Source: Pseudopedobacter saltans (GTDB lineage Bacteria; Bacteroidota; Bacteroidia; Chitinophagales; Chitinophagaceae). From it: a stretch of 8,494 nucleotides of DNA. Position 1 is the first letter of the stretch. Each line of letters begins with the position of its first letter. The notes under the pieces are model-generated. The model worked only from the letters and a program-made list of their open reading frames with translations, was not told the DNA's origin and made no database searches. The stretch covers positions 1 to 8,494 of the forward strand of contig QFOI01000133.1 in assembly GCA_003241175.1 (NCBI GenBank), given 5' to 3'. A program made the translations under genes and the position numbers. Positions 1 through 5,676 of the stretch are shown here, in pieces.

Positions 1-141
1 CTCCGCAGCATTTGCGAAAACATATTGACAGACGCGATGTTCGAACTACCTGGAACTAATACCAAAAAACTGCATATTGACTTGGAATATGCCAAAAACA
101 AATTTGACAAGAGCAAATTGAACCATCTGAAAGTAGCTTAG
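1..141 (+). CDS. clpX: ATP-dependent Clp protease ATP-binding subunit ClpX (C-terminal end only)
   Basis: This is the 3' end of a gene that enters from the left edge; 46 codons run in frame from base 1 to a TAG stop. The peptide begins LRSICENILTDAMFELPGT and ends KSKLNHLKVA. It matches the small C-terminal AAA+ subdomain of ClpX, just after the conserved GARG of the sensor-2 segment (that part lies outside the window). ClpX is the cytosolic hexameric unfoldase that recognises tagged proteins and threads them into the ClpP protease. The motif LRSICE...DAMFELP is characteristic of ClpX and distinguishes it from the related HslU. A strong hairpin follows about 20 bases after the stop, so this is probably the end of its transcription unit. 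The start, Walker motifs and zinc-binding domain cannot be checked here. Confidence 0.85.
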   Translation, partial: LRSICENILTDAMFELPGTNTKKLHIDLEYAKNKFDKSKLNHLKVA

Positions 142-161
142 AGCTTCTTTTACAGAATAAG

Positions 162-200
162 CGAAAACGGTCGGAATTGTTTCCGACCATTTTCGTTTTT
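162..200 (+). terminator. Rho-independent terminator after clpX
   Basis: The stem GGTCGGAA (169-176) pairs with TTCCGACC (181-188) across a 4-base loop. After one C/A mismatch the stem continues for six more pairs (162-167 with 190-195), and a run of five T follows at 196-200. It lies 20 bases after the clpX stop. It also lies just beyond the 3' end of the converging minus-strand DUF1508 gene, so it may stop transcription from both sides, although the minus-side T run is poor. Confidence 0.85.
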
Positions 201-215
201 GAACCAACCATTTGA

Positions 216-545
216 CTAATATTCTTTTTCAGTAGAAGCGTCAGGCGCATTCTTTTTGACGGATTCAATACCGTTTTCCATAGCTGCCTTACTTTCGTAC
301 AATTCACTTTTCCCAATTATTTGACCATTACTTGCTTTTAAGCGAAAAAACGGTTTGTCATTGGAAGATGTCGCCCGATCGTATTTGGCATCGTCAGGTG
401 CATTTTTCTTAACAGATTCAATACCATTCAATGCGGAAGATTCTTCTTTGTAACCTTCACTAGAAAGGATTACTTGACCATTTGTTGCTTTTAGGTTAAA
501 ATAGAATTGGCTGTCCTCGCCTTTTTTCAAGATAAATTTGCCCAT
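216..545 (-). CDS. DUF1508 / YegP-family protein with two tandem repeats
   Basis: The 109-residue protein is two copies of the short DUF1508 (UPF0339, YegP-like) module. Copy 1 covers about residues 2-52 and copy 2 about residues 53-103. LKATNGQVI (18-26) corresponds to LKASNGQII (69-77), and NGIESVKKNAPD occurs at 40-51 and again at 91-102, an exact 51-residue period. Each copy contains the family pattern of a beta strand, 'NGQ', a 'SE.Y' segment and a helix with 'GIESVKKNA'. There is no signal peptide or membrane segment, so it is expected in the cytoplasm. The molecular role of the family is not established, though structures show a compact duplicated alpha/beta fold. The ATG at 545 is well placed because repeat 1 begins at residue 2. 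It stands alone, between a terminator on the downstream side and a separate gene upstream. Confidence 0.85.
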   Translation of the reverse strand: MGKFILKKGEDSQFYFNLKATNGQVILSSEGYKEESSALNGIESVKKNAPDDAKYDRATSSNDKPFFRLKASNGQIIGKSELYESKAAMENGIESVKKNAPDASTEKEY

Positions 546-585
546 AGGTTTTTGATTTTATCATTAAAGATAAAAGGATTATTTC

Positions 586-621
586 TTTCTTAACTTGAGC
601 GTTAAAGATTTTGTTAAGAAA
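586..621 (-). terminator. Possible weak terminator hairpin
   Basis: TTTCTTAAC (586-594) and GTTAAGAAA (613-621) form a 9-bp perfect inverted repeat with an 18-base spacer. It starts a few bases beyond the stop of the secreted-protein gene on the minus strand. The stem is AT-rich, the loop is long and no clear T run follows, so termination is only a guess. An operator for the DUF1508 gene is equally possible. Confidence 0.25.
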
Positions 622-624
622 AGG

Positions 625-1065
625 CTATTTGATGCTCACTTTACGCATTTGTTCCTTTTGTTCTTTGGTAAGATTCTTGGCGGAAATAGACACGAAAGTC
701 ACATTACCATCTGCATCTTTGGAAAAAACTAGTATCTCAGAATCAGGTTTTTTGTCATAATTATAAACCTTTATTTCATTATCGTCCTCTTTAGCAGATG
801 TCAGATTTTGATAGTCCTTTAGGCTTGTCAATTTATTTATCGTTGACAAAGCATTTTGGTAAGAGGGGCTTTCCTTATCAAAAGTGACGGTTTGCACAAA
901 CATAGGTATTGACTTATTGGTTATGGAGTCCTTGCCATCCTGATGCACCTCCGTGAAATTAATTTTCTTATAAGATTTCAACGTCTTAAAAGTAGCAGTA
1001 GATGGCAATTGGGCAAAAATAGAACTGCATAAAAATACGAAAAGACCCGTGAGTAAAGTTTTCAT
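625..1065 (-). CDS. Small secreted protein resembling DUF4252
   Basis: The 146-residue protein starts with a clear signal peptide: MKTLL, a hydrophobic stretch to about residue 16, and a likely cut after SIFA (18) before Q19. The mature part (about 128 residues) ends with LKDYQNLTSAKEDDNEIKV, YNYDKK, a strand ILVFS, a strand VTFVSISA and a short helix of LTKEQKEQ type. That order resembles the C-terminal half of the Bacteroidota DUF4252 family ('YEELM.VKEDGE.V.IY', then 'LVLLV', then 'VLISI.G'). The assignment is from memory of the family pattern and is only moderate. No cysteine sits at the signal cleavage site, so it is not a lipoprotein. Expected location is the periplasm or outside the cell. 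It is a single gene, about 100 bases downstream of the sodA terminator. Its function is unknown. Confidence 0.75.
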   Translation of the reverse strand: MKTLLTGLFVFLCSSIFAQLPSTATFKTLKSYKKINFTEVHQDGKDSITNKSIPMFVQTVTFDKESPSYQNALSTINKLTSLKDYQNLTSAKEDDNEIKVYNYDKKPDSEILVFSKDADGNVTFVSISAKNLTKEQKEQMRKVSIK

Positions 1066-1160
1066 AATGGTAATTTTAGTTTTAACAATGTTTAATTTCT
1101 CTTGAAATATTGAAATTAAAAAAAGTTGGAATTTTTTCTTCCTAATAGATTGTTAACACA

Positions 1161-1200
1161 AACAAAAACCCTCGAAACTATGTTTCGAGGGTTTTAATAT
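1161..1200 (-). terminator. Rho-independent terminator after sodA
   Basis: AAAACCCTCGAAAC (1165-1178) pairs perfectly with GTTTCGAGGGTTTT (1182-1195) around a 3-base loop, a 14-bp stem. Read on the minus strand the stem runs into TTTTTGTTTG. It begins about 20 bases past the superoxide dismutase stop codon, so it should end that transcript before the secreted-protein gene. Confidence 0.9.
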
Positions 1201-1215
1201 CAAAAAAGATAAAAA

Positions 1216-1824
1216 CTATCCTTTTGCTTTAGCGTAATGTTCTGCTACTTTGTTCCAGTTGATAACGCTCCAGATTGCTTTAAGGTAATCAGGACGTTTG
1301 TTCTGGTATTTCAAATAGTAAGCGTGTTCCCAGACATCGATACCGATCAATGGTGAACCTTTTACTTCCGCAACATCCATCAAAGGATTATCTTGGTTAG
1401 GCGTTGAAGTGATTTCCAATTTACCGTCTTTGTTGACGATCAACCAACCCCAACCTGAACCAAACTGACCAGCAGCTTTGGCGTTCAATTGTTCTTTTAA
1501 AGTATCCAAAGAACCGAAAGTTGCGTTGATATCATCCAATAATGCACCAGATGGAGCACCACCGTTTGCAGAAAGGATTTCCCAGAAGAAGCTGTGGTTC
1601 CAGTGTCCACCAGCATTATTACGTACTGGCTTAGGCAATGTACCTGCAACGGCTACTAATTCTTCCAATGTTTTGCTTTCTTCAGGAGTTCCAGCGATAG
1701 CATTATTAAGATTTGTCACGTAAGCTTGGTGATGCTTATCGTGATGTATTGTCATTGTTTCTTTGTCTATGTGTGGTTCCAATGCGTCGTACGCATAAGG
1801 CAATTCTGGTAATGTAAAAGCCAT
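1216..1824 (-). CDS. sodA: Superoxide dismutase, Fe/Mn family, Mn-type residues
   Basis: It converts superoxide to oxygen and hydrogen peroxide in the cytoplasm; at 202 residues it is the usual length, and no signal peptide is seen. The N-terminal helical hairpin domain carries ligand His27 (TIHHDKHHQAYV) and His77 (AGGHWNHSFFW). The C-terminal alpha/beta domain carries Asp163 and His167 in the signature DVWEHAYY. These four residues bind the metal. Metal-type markers point to manganese: Gly-Gly before the second ligand (GGHWNH) and Gln144 in the PNQD segment, whereas Fe enzymes usually have Gln at the former and Ala at the latter. Cambialistic use cannot be excluded from sequence. The ATG at 1824 gives the standard MAFTLPELPYAYDALEP start. 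It is a single gene with its own strong terminator; no clear promoter could be picked in the 100 bases upstream. Confidence 0.95.
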   Translation of the reverse strand: MAFTLPELPYAYDALEPHIDKETMTIHHDKHHQAYVTNLNNAIAGTPEESKTLEELVAVAGTLPKPVRNNAGGHWNHSFFWEILSANGGAPSGALLDDINATFGSLDTLKEQLNAKAAGQFGSGWGWLIVNKDGKLEITSTPNQDNPLMDVAEVKGSPLIGIDVWEHAYYLKYQNKRPDYLKAIWSVINWNKVAEHYAKAKG

Positions 1825-1925
1825 AACTATAAATTTTTATTTGAGGTTAAAAAATAATTTGAATTTTAATCTTGCTTAAAACTCGCCCGTAAAGTTAACT
1901 AACAAAAATTAGGGCATCAAGTTCA

Positions 1926-2357
1926 TTATCTTTTTTGACGAAAAAATAACTTTAGCAAATCAGCACTTTCTTCAGCCAAAATACCACCTGTTAACTGCGT
2001 CTTTGGGTGAAATGGATGCTCTGTATATTTACGGTAACCATTTTTATCATCATAAGCTCCGAATACAACCCGGCCGATTTTGCTCCAGTGTAATGCTCCA
2101 CTACACATCAAGCATGGTTCGACTGTTACGTACAGCGTAGCATCCGGGAGATATTTGGCACCTAGATGGCTACACGCAGTTGTGATCGCCAATACTTCAG
2201 CATGTGCTGTAGGATCGTGTAAAAGTTCCACTTGATTGTGCGCTTTGGCAATAATCTTATCGCGCAAAACAACGATAGCTCCAATAGGGACTTCGTCCGC
2301 ATCAAAAGCCTTATGTGCTTCTTTTAGTGCCAGTTGCATGTATTGCTCGTCGGTCAT
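1926..2357 (-). CDS. tadA: tRNA adenosine(34) deaminase TadA
   Basis: Zinc-dependent cytidine/deoxycytidylate deaminase fold. It changes adenosine to inosine at wobble position 34 of tRNA-Arg(ACG), so that one tRNA reads several CGN codons. Using the ATG at 2357 the protein has 143 residues. HAE (His52, Glu54) gives the first zinc ligand and the catalytic glutamate, and PCLMC gives Cys82 and Cys85. DPTAHAEVLAI and the preceding N (AHNQVELLHDPT) are typical of TadA rather than of guanine or cytosine deaminases. The reading frame stays open upstream to a TTG at 2387, adding 10 residues (MSFGLFQLIA). I prefer the ATG because MTDEQYMQLALKEA is the normal family start and the extra stretch overlaps a hairpin. 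It lies downstream of the cytochrome gene with 65 bases between. Confidence 0.93.
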   Translation of the reverse strand: MTDEQYMQLALKEAHKAFDADEVPIGAIVVLRDKIIAKAHNQVELLHDPTAHAEVLAITTACSHLGAKYLPDATLYVTVEPCLMCSGALHWSKIGRVVFGAYDDKNGYRKYTEHPFHPKTQLTGGILAEESADLLKLFFRQKR

Positions 2358-2372
2358 GGCTATCAATTGAAA

Positions 2373-2399
2373 CAAACCAAAGGACAAACTCTTGGTTTG
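2373..2399 (-). terminator. Possible terminator or leader hairpin between cytochrome c gene and tadA
   Basis: CAAACCAA (2373-2380) and TTGGTTTG (2392-2399) form an 8-bp perfect inverted repeat with an 11-base loop. On the minus strand the stem ends in GGTTTG followed by TTTC, a short T run. It could be a modest terminator for the cytochrome gene or a structure in the tadA leader, as it ends about 15 bases before the tadA ATG. Confidence 0.4.
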
Positions 2400-2422
2400 C
2401 CCTTGCTATATATTGAAAAAAT

Positions 2423-2824
2423 TTATTCTCCTTGATTTTTAAGTAGGAGTATGTATTTCACCATTTGCTCTGCATCTGCTTTACTTAGTGTAGGATGTGG
2501 AGTCATAGGAGATTGTCCCCATGATCCACTTCCGCCTTTGATAACCTTGTCTGCAAGGTGGGCAACATCAGCATCCGTATATTTCTTGGCAATATCCGAA
2601 AAAGAAGGTCCCGTTGCTGTAGTGGAAACAGTATGACAAGTGAGGCAATCGTTTCTTTGTACTAGTTCAAAACCTTTTTGATAATCTGGATTTTGGGTAA
2701 GGTCATCTCCAGAAGAAGTTGTGGATGTTTCGGTTTTATCTTTAGATGGACTATGGCAACTTGAACTTGTGATGGCTGCAAGCGACAGAACTATTGCCAT
2801 CGCGAACAAAATATTTTTTTTCAC
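2423..2824 (-). CDS. Class I c-type cytochrome, c551/c552-like, predicted lipoprotein
   Basis: The 133-residue protein is exported and carries one heme. It begins with a lipoprotein-type signal (MKKNILFAMAIVLSLAAIT) ending at Cys23 in SSSC. That lipobox is imperfect, since position -3 is Ser, but such variants occur in Bacteroidota. A Ser/Thr/Lys/Asp-rich linker (24-45) follows, then the cytochrome domain. Heme attachment is CLTCH (Cys60, Cys63, His64), and the likely sixth ligand is Met107 in SPMTPHP. The segment KVIKGGSGSWGQSPM followed by LSKADAEQMVKYIL is typical of small c551-type electron carriers. It probably sits anchored to a membrane facing the periplasm and shuttles electrons between a dehydrogenase and a terminal oxidase; no partner is encoded here. 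The start is GTG at 2824. The next in-frame ATG (residue 9) would cut into the signal peptide, so GTG is preferred. Confidence 0.92.
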   Translation of the reverse strand: MKKNILFAMAIVLSLAAITSSSCHSPSKDKTETSTTSSGDDLTQNPDYQKGFELVQRNDCLTCHTVSTTATGPSFSDIAKKYTDADVAHLADKVIKGGSGSWGQSPMTPHPTLSKADAEQMVKYILLLKNQGE

Positions 2825-2857
2825 AATGATTGTTTAAAAGAAGTGATACAATTACCT

Positions 2858-2889
2858 CAAAACTAGCGAAATGTTGTGAATTAATGAAA
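2858..2889 (-). promoter_or_regulatory. Predicted Bacteroidota-type promoter of the cytochrome c gene
   Basis: On the minus strand the -7 box TAGTTTTG (2858-2865) matches TAnnTTTG exactly. A TTTC (2886-2889, 3 of 4 to TTTG) lies 20 bases further upstream as the -33 box. The -7 box ends 33 bases before the GTG start, giving a leader of about 25-30 bases. This is consensus matching only. Confidence 0.45.
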
Positions 2890-2938
2890 CGAATTATTGA
2901 AAATCAAGGCCTAAAATATTGCAATAAAAAAAGAGTGT

Positions 2939-2950
2939 CTCTTATAAGAG
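2939..2950. repeat. 12-bp perfect palindrome in the divergent spacer
   Basis: CTCTTATAAGAG is fully self-complementary. It lies between two divergent genes, about 50 bases upstream of the predicted cytochrome -33 box and about 85 bases upstream of the predicted kinase promoter. An additional AAGAG at 2931-2935 could pair with CTCTT at 2939-2943. It may be an operator half-way between the two promoters, or chance in AT-rich DNA. Confidence 0.35.
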
Positions 2951-3016
2951 CAGCATTCAACAAATGGCAAAATCCATATTCTTTTCTATTTAGGAGGAAG
3001 AATTTTAACGAAACGT

Positions 3017-3043
3017 TTTATTCTGTTAAAAACAATACCTTTG
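3017..3043 (+). promoter_or_regulatory. Predicted Bacteroidota-type promoter of the PfkB-family kinase
   Basis: The -7 box TACCTTTG (3036-3043) matches TAnnTTTG exactly. A TTTA (3017-3020) lies 15 bases upstream as a weak -33 box, with shorter spacing than usual. The ATG follows 45 bases after the -7 box. An inverted pair TTTTAAC (3003-3009) / GTTAAAA (3025-3031), centres 22 bases apart, straddles the -33 position and could be an operator. Confidence 0.45.
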
Positions 3044-3088
3044 CGCCCGCAATTATCTTGTATTTTAGTCAATATACTACTTTAAATT

Positions 3089-4015
3089 ATGTCATTGATT
3101 TCTCTAGGCACCATGGCCTTTGATGAGTTAGAAACGCCATTTGGCGAATCCGGTAAAGTAATCGGGGGCTCAGCAACTTATATAGCTTATGCAGCCAGTA
3201 TACTTGGTGCAGAAGTAAAGCAAATCTCCATTGTCGGCAACGATTTTCCTTTGGATGAATTAAAAGAACTAAACAGTCGTGGGGTTGCAACAGATGGAGT
3301 AGAAATAGTATCTGACCAAAAATCCTTTTTTTGGAAAGGTCGTTATCACTTGGACATGAACACCAGAGACTCATTGGCTACCGAATTAAATGTATTGGCT
3401 AATTTCAATCCAGTAGTTCCGGACAATTACCAATCATCTGAGTTCTTGATGATGGGCAATCTTTATCCTCCTGCTCAAAAAAGTGTCATCCAACAAATGA
3501 AGACCAAACCAAAATTAATCATGTTGGACACCATGAATTTTTGGATGGATACGGCCTGGGACGAATTAATGGATGTATTGAAATTAGTAGATGTATTGGT
3601 TATCAATGATAGCGAAGCGAGACAGCTAAGCAATGAATTTTCCTTGGTAAAAGCTGCCAAGAAAATATTGACGATGGGACCAACAACCTTGATCATCAAA
3701 AAAGGCGAAAACGGTGCTTTGTTGTTTCATGAAAACCAGATATTTTTTGCACCAGCATTGCCTTTGGACGAAGTATTTGACCCTACTGGAGCAGGCGATA
3801 CTTTTGCAGGTGGTTTTATTGGTTATCTAGCGAAGACAGATGACATCTCTTTTGACAATATGAAAAGAGCCATCATCGTAGGCTCTGCATTGGCAAGTTT
3901 CTGTTGTGAAAAATTTGGAACGGAACGTCTAAAAGAAATTACTATTGACGACCTGCGTGGTCGCATCAAGGAATTCGTGAAATTGGTGGATTTCAATATC
4001 GATATTAAAGGCTAG
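3089..4015 (+). CDS. PfkB-family carbohydrate/nucleoside kinase
   Basis: The 308-residue protein is a ribokinase-fold enzyme that would transfer the ATP gamma-phosphate to a sugar or nucleoside hydroxyl in the cytoplasm. The N-terminal PfkB signature is seen at residues 25-40 (VIGGSATYIAYAASILG, the GG and following helix). NDSEARQL (173-180) is the N..E segment linked to magnesium/phosphate binding. DPTGAGDTFAGGF (231-243) forms the anion hole, with Asp237 as the catalytic base. Length is normal for the family. The lid segment FFWKGRYHLDMNTRDS (80-95) does not resemble that of ribokinase, fructokinase or adenosine kinase closely enough to name the substrate. The ATG at 3089 starts directly on the first beta strand (MSLISLGTMAFDELETP). 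It is a single gene flanked by a predicted promoter and a strong terminator, and diverges from the cytochrome gene. Confidence 0.92.
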   Translation: MSLISLGTMAFDELETPFGESGKVIGGSATYIAYAASILGAEVKQISIVGNDFPLDELKELNSRGVATDGVEIVSDQKSFFWKGRYHLDMNTRDSLATELNVLANFNPVVPDNYQSSEFLMMGNLYPPAQKSVIQQMKTKPKLIMLDTMNFWMDTAWDELMDVLKLVDVLVINDSEARQLSNEFSLVKAAKKILTMGPTTLIIKKGENGALLFHENQIFFAPALPLDEVFDPTGAGDTFAGGFIGYLAKTDDISFDNMKRAIIVGSALASFCCEKFGTERLKEITIDDLRGRIKEFVKLVDFNIDIKG

Positions 4016-4038
4016 AAATACCTTTTTACACAAATAGC

Positions 4039-4070
4039 AAGGCTCGCGAAAGCGAGCCTTTTGATTCTTT
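4039..4070 (+). terminator. Rho-independent terminator after the PfkB-family kinase
   Basis: AAGGCTCGC (4039-4047) pairs perfectly with GCGAGCCTT (4052-4060) around a stable GAAA tetraloop, followed by TTGATTCTTT. It starts 23 bases after the kinase stop codon. Confidence 0.9.
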
Positions 4071-4075
4071 ATAAT

Positions 4076-4100
4076 CTAACTCTCCTAAGGAGTGGGTTAG
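4076..4100 (-). terminator. Possible hairpin terminator after the carbonic anhydrase gene
   Basis: CTAAC (4076-4080) pairs with GTTAG (4096-4100) and CTCC (4082-4085) with GGAG (4089-4092), giving a two-part stem just beyond the carbonic anhydrase stop at 4102. The minus-strand continuation ATTATAAAG lacks a good T run, so the call is weak. The kinase terminator next to it may stop both genes instead. Confidence 0.35.
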
Positions 4101-4101
4101 C

Positions 4102-4749
4102 TTATTTCCAAATATTCTGAAAGCGGAATATTTGTTCAATCTTGTTCTCATCTGGCTGTACTTCTGCCAATTTTTTAATTAGTCCGGTCTTTAATGAAAA
4201 TGCCCATCCATGGATTACTGGTGGTTCTGGATTTTCCTTCCATGCTTTCTGTAAGGAAGATGTGTGAATTAGACGTTCGATCTGTTTCAATACGTTTAAT
4301 TCCACCAATCGATCCTGCTGTTGTTCTGGGTCGGTGATAGCGTCCAATTCTTCTTTGTTTTCCACAAAGACTTCCTTGATACTCTTCAACCACATATTTA
4401 AAGTCTCACCTAGGTCATCATTGGAAAGAGCGGCTTTGACACCACCGCAACCATAATGTCCGCAGACGATAACATGTTTAACCTTTAGGTGGATCAATGC
4501 ATATTCGATAACACTTCTGGCATTGATATCTGTTGATAGGACTTGGTTAGCAACATTTCTGTGAACAAATATTTGCCCGGCAGACAATCCTAGTATTTCT
4601 TCGGCGGGTATACGGCTGTCGCCACATCCAATCCAAAGGTATTCGGGAGATTGGCCTGCTGCCAATTTCGTGAAAAATTCACTGTCCTCTTCTTTTTTAT
4701 TTTTTACCCAATCCTGATTTTTTGCAAATAATTTTTCGAGTGTACTCAT
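4102..4749 (-). CDS. can: Beta-class carbonic anhydrase
   Basis: It interconverts CO2 and bicarbonate in the cytoplasm, supplying bicarbonate for carboxylases such as acetyl-CoA carboxylase. The protein has 215 residues, close to E. coli Can (220). Zinc ligands are Cys42 (WIGCGDSRIP), His98 and Cys101 (CGHYGCGG), at the same residue numbers as in E. coli Can. Asp44 and Arg46 form the catalytic dyad. The conserved FVHRNVANQV (61-70) and the C-terminal HGWAFSLKTG strand (replacing the usual HGW.YD..TG) are present. No signal peptide is seen. The ATG at 4749 gives the standard start, with about 105 bases upstream to the fabG stop. The fabG terminator lies in that gap, so the gene should have its own promoter, which I could not place with confidence. 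A cynT label is also possible, but no cyanase gene is near. Confidence 0.94.
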   Translation of the reverse strand: MSTLEKLFAKNQDWVKNKKEEDSEFFTKLAAGQSPEYLWIGCGDSRIPAEEILGLSAGQIFVHRNVANQVLSTDINARSVIEYALIHLKVKHVIVCGHYGCGGVKAALSNDDLGETLNMWLKSIKEVFVENKEELDAITDPEQQQDRLVELNVLKQIERLIHTSSLQKAWKENPEPPVIHGWAFSLKTGLIKKLAEVQPDENKIEQIFRFQNIWK

Positions 4750-4794
4750 TTCTTATGTTTTGATGATTCAATAGGAACAACTTTATATACCGCA

Positions 4795-4829
4795 AATTAA
4801 AAAAGCCTTTCGAATTGTCGAAAGGCCTT
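4795..4829 (-). terminator. Rho-independent terminator after fabG
   Basis: On the minus strand GGCCTTTCGA...TCGAAAGGC forms a 9-bp stem: GCCTTTCGA at 4805-4813 pairs with TCGAAAGGC at 4818-4826 around a 4-base loop. A run of six T and then AATTTG follows. It begins 25 bases past the fabG stop. Confidence 0.88.
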
Positions 4830-4854
4830 CCAAGATTTTAATATCATTTTAATA

Positions 4855-5610
4855 CTACATGCTCATTCCTCCACAGACACTCAATGTCTGGCCAGTCACG
4901 TAGTTGCTCATATCCGAAGCAAAATATAATACGGCATTGGCAATATCCTCTCCTTTACCAAAGCGTTTCAAAGGAATTTGTTCTTTGTAACCCTCTCCTG
5001 CTCCACCCTCTTGGAGATAATTGGTCATGTCTGTTTCAATAAAACCAGGCGCTATGGCATTGCAACGTATATTGCGGCTACCCAATTCCTGTGCAATGGA
5101 CTTGGTAAATCCTATGATACCAGCTTTGGATGCAGCATAAGAGGATTGTCCAGCATTACCATGCAAACCAATTACAGAACTCATATTGATAATCGTCCCG
5201 CCTTTGGCCTTGATCATCGGGCGAATGACGTGTTTAGTCAAATTGAACACACTGGTCAAATTAGTATCCAATACTTTTTGCCATTGTTCATGCGTCATTC
5301 TCAACAAAAGATTGTCGATGCTGATTCCTGCATTGTTCACACAAATATCAATCTTTCCGAAATCCTTTAAAACTTGGGCTACAAATGCCTCTCCGGATTC
5401 ATAGTTTGCGGCGTCACTCTGGTATGCCTTGACGTTCTGACCTAATTCTTTTAGTTTGGATTCCAAGGCTTCCGCCTTTTCTTTACTACTATCACTTACA
5501 TAGGTAAATGCAACAGTTGCTCCATTGGCCGCTAGTTTTTCGACGACAGCTAGACCGATACCTCTACTACCTCCGGTAACGATGGCAACTTTATCCTGCA
5601 ATAAATTCAT
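4855..5610 (-). CDS. fabG: 3-oxoacyl-[acyl-carrier-protein] reductase FabG
   Basis: An NADPH-dependent short-chain dehydrogenase that reduces 3-ketoacyl-ACP to 3-hydroxyacyl-ACP in fatty-acid elongation. With the ATG at 5610 it has 251 residues (E. coli FabG has 244). The Rossmann nucleotide motif TGGSRGIG is at 12-19 and NNAG at 92-95. The catalytic set is Asn117, Ser145, Tyr158 and Lys162 (SSYAASKAG). IAPGFIETDM (186-195) follows, and the C-terminus TGQTLSVCGGMSM has the usual FabG form. The insertion relative to E. coli lies around 198-208 (YLQEGGAGEGYKE). The frame is open up to a TTG at 5655, but a near-perfect promoter lies within that extension and the family starts at MNLLQDKVAIVTGG, so the ATG is chosen. 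It lies 66 bases after the membrane microprotein gene. As with any short-chain dehydrogenase the exact substrate is inferred. Confidence 0.9.
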   Translation of the reverse strand: MNLLQDKVAIVTGGSRGIGLAVVEKLAANGATVAFTYVSDSSKEKAEALESKLKELGQNVKAYQSDAANYESGEAFVAQVLKDFGKIDICVNNAGISIDNLLLRMTHEQWQKVLDTNLTSVFNLTKHVIRPMIKAKGGTIINMSSVIGLHGNAGQSSYAASKAGIIGFTKSIAQELGSRNIRCNAIAPGFIETDMTNYLQEGGAGEGYKEQIPLKRFGKGEDIANAVLYFASDMSNYVTGQTLSVCGGMSM

Positions 5611-5630
5611 ATACTGGTTTTTGTGAAATA

Positions 5631-5660
5631 CAAATGTAGGGAAAACGAGACACAAGCAAA
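5631..5660 (-). promoter_or_regulatory. Predicted Bacteroidota-type promoter of fabG
   Basis: On the minus strand TTTG (5657-5660), an 18-base spacer and TACATTTG (5631-5638) match the -33 TTTG / -7 TAnnTTTG consensus without mismatch. The -7 box ends 20 bases before the fabG ATG, giving a very short leader. It sits in the 66-base gap after the upstream microprotein gene, so fabG can be transcribed independently of the GH3 unit. Confidence 0.65.
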
Positions 5661-5676
5661 TATTATCTTACGGCAC

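Noticed and set aside
2358..2387. Longer TadA with a TTG start
   Set aside because: The extra residues MSFGLFQLIA are not a family feature and overlap an inverted repeat; ATG at 2357 fits TadA.
2830..3123. A 97-codon plus-strand open frame in the cytochrome/kinase spacer
   Set aside because: It begins with TTG, overlaps the kinase start in another frame, covers the predicted promoters and has no recognisable domain.
4978..5404. Plus-strand open frames of 72-130 codons inside fabG
   Set aside because: They lie wholly antisense to a well-supported gene, have biased composition and no family resemblance.
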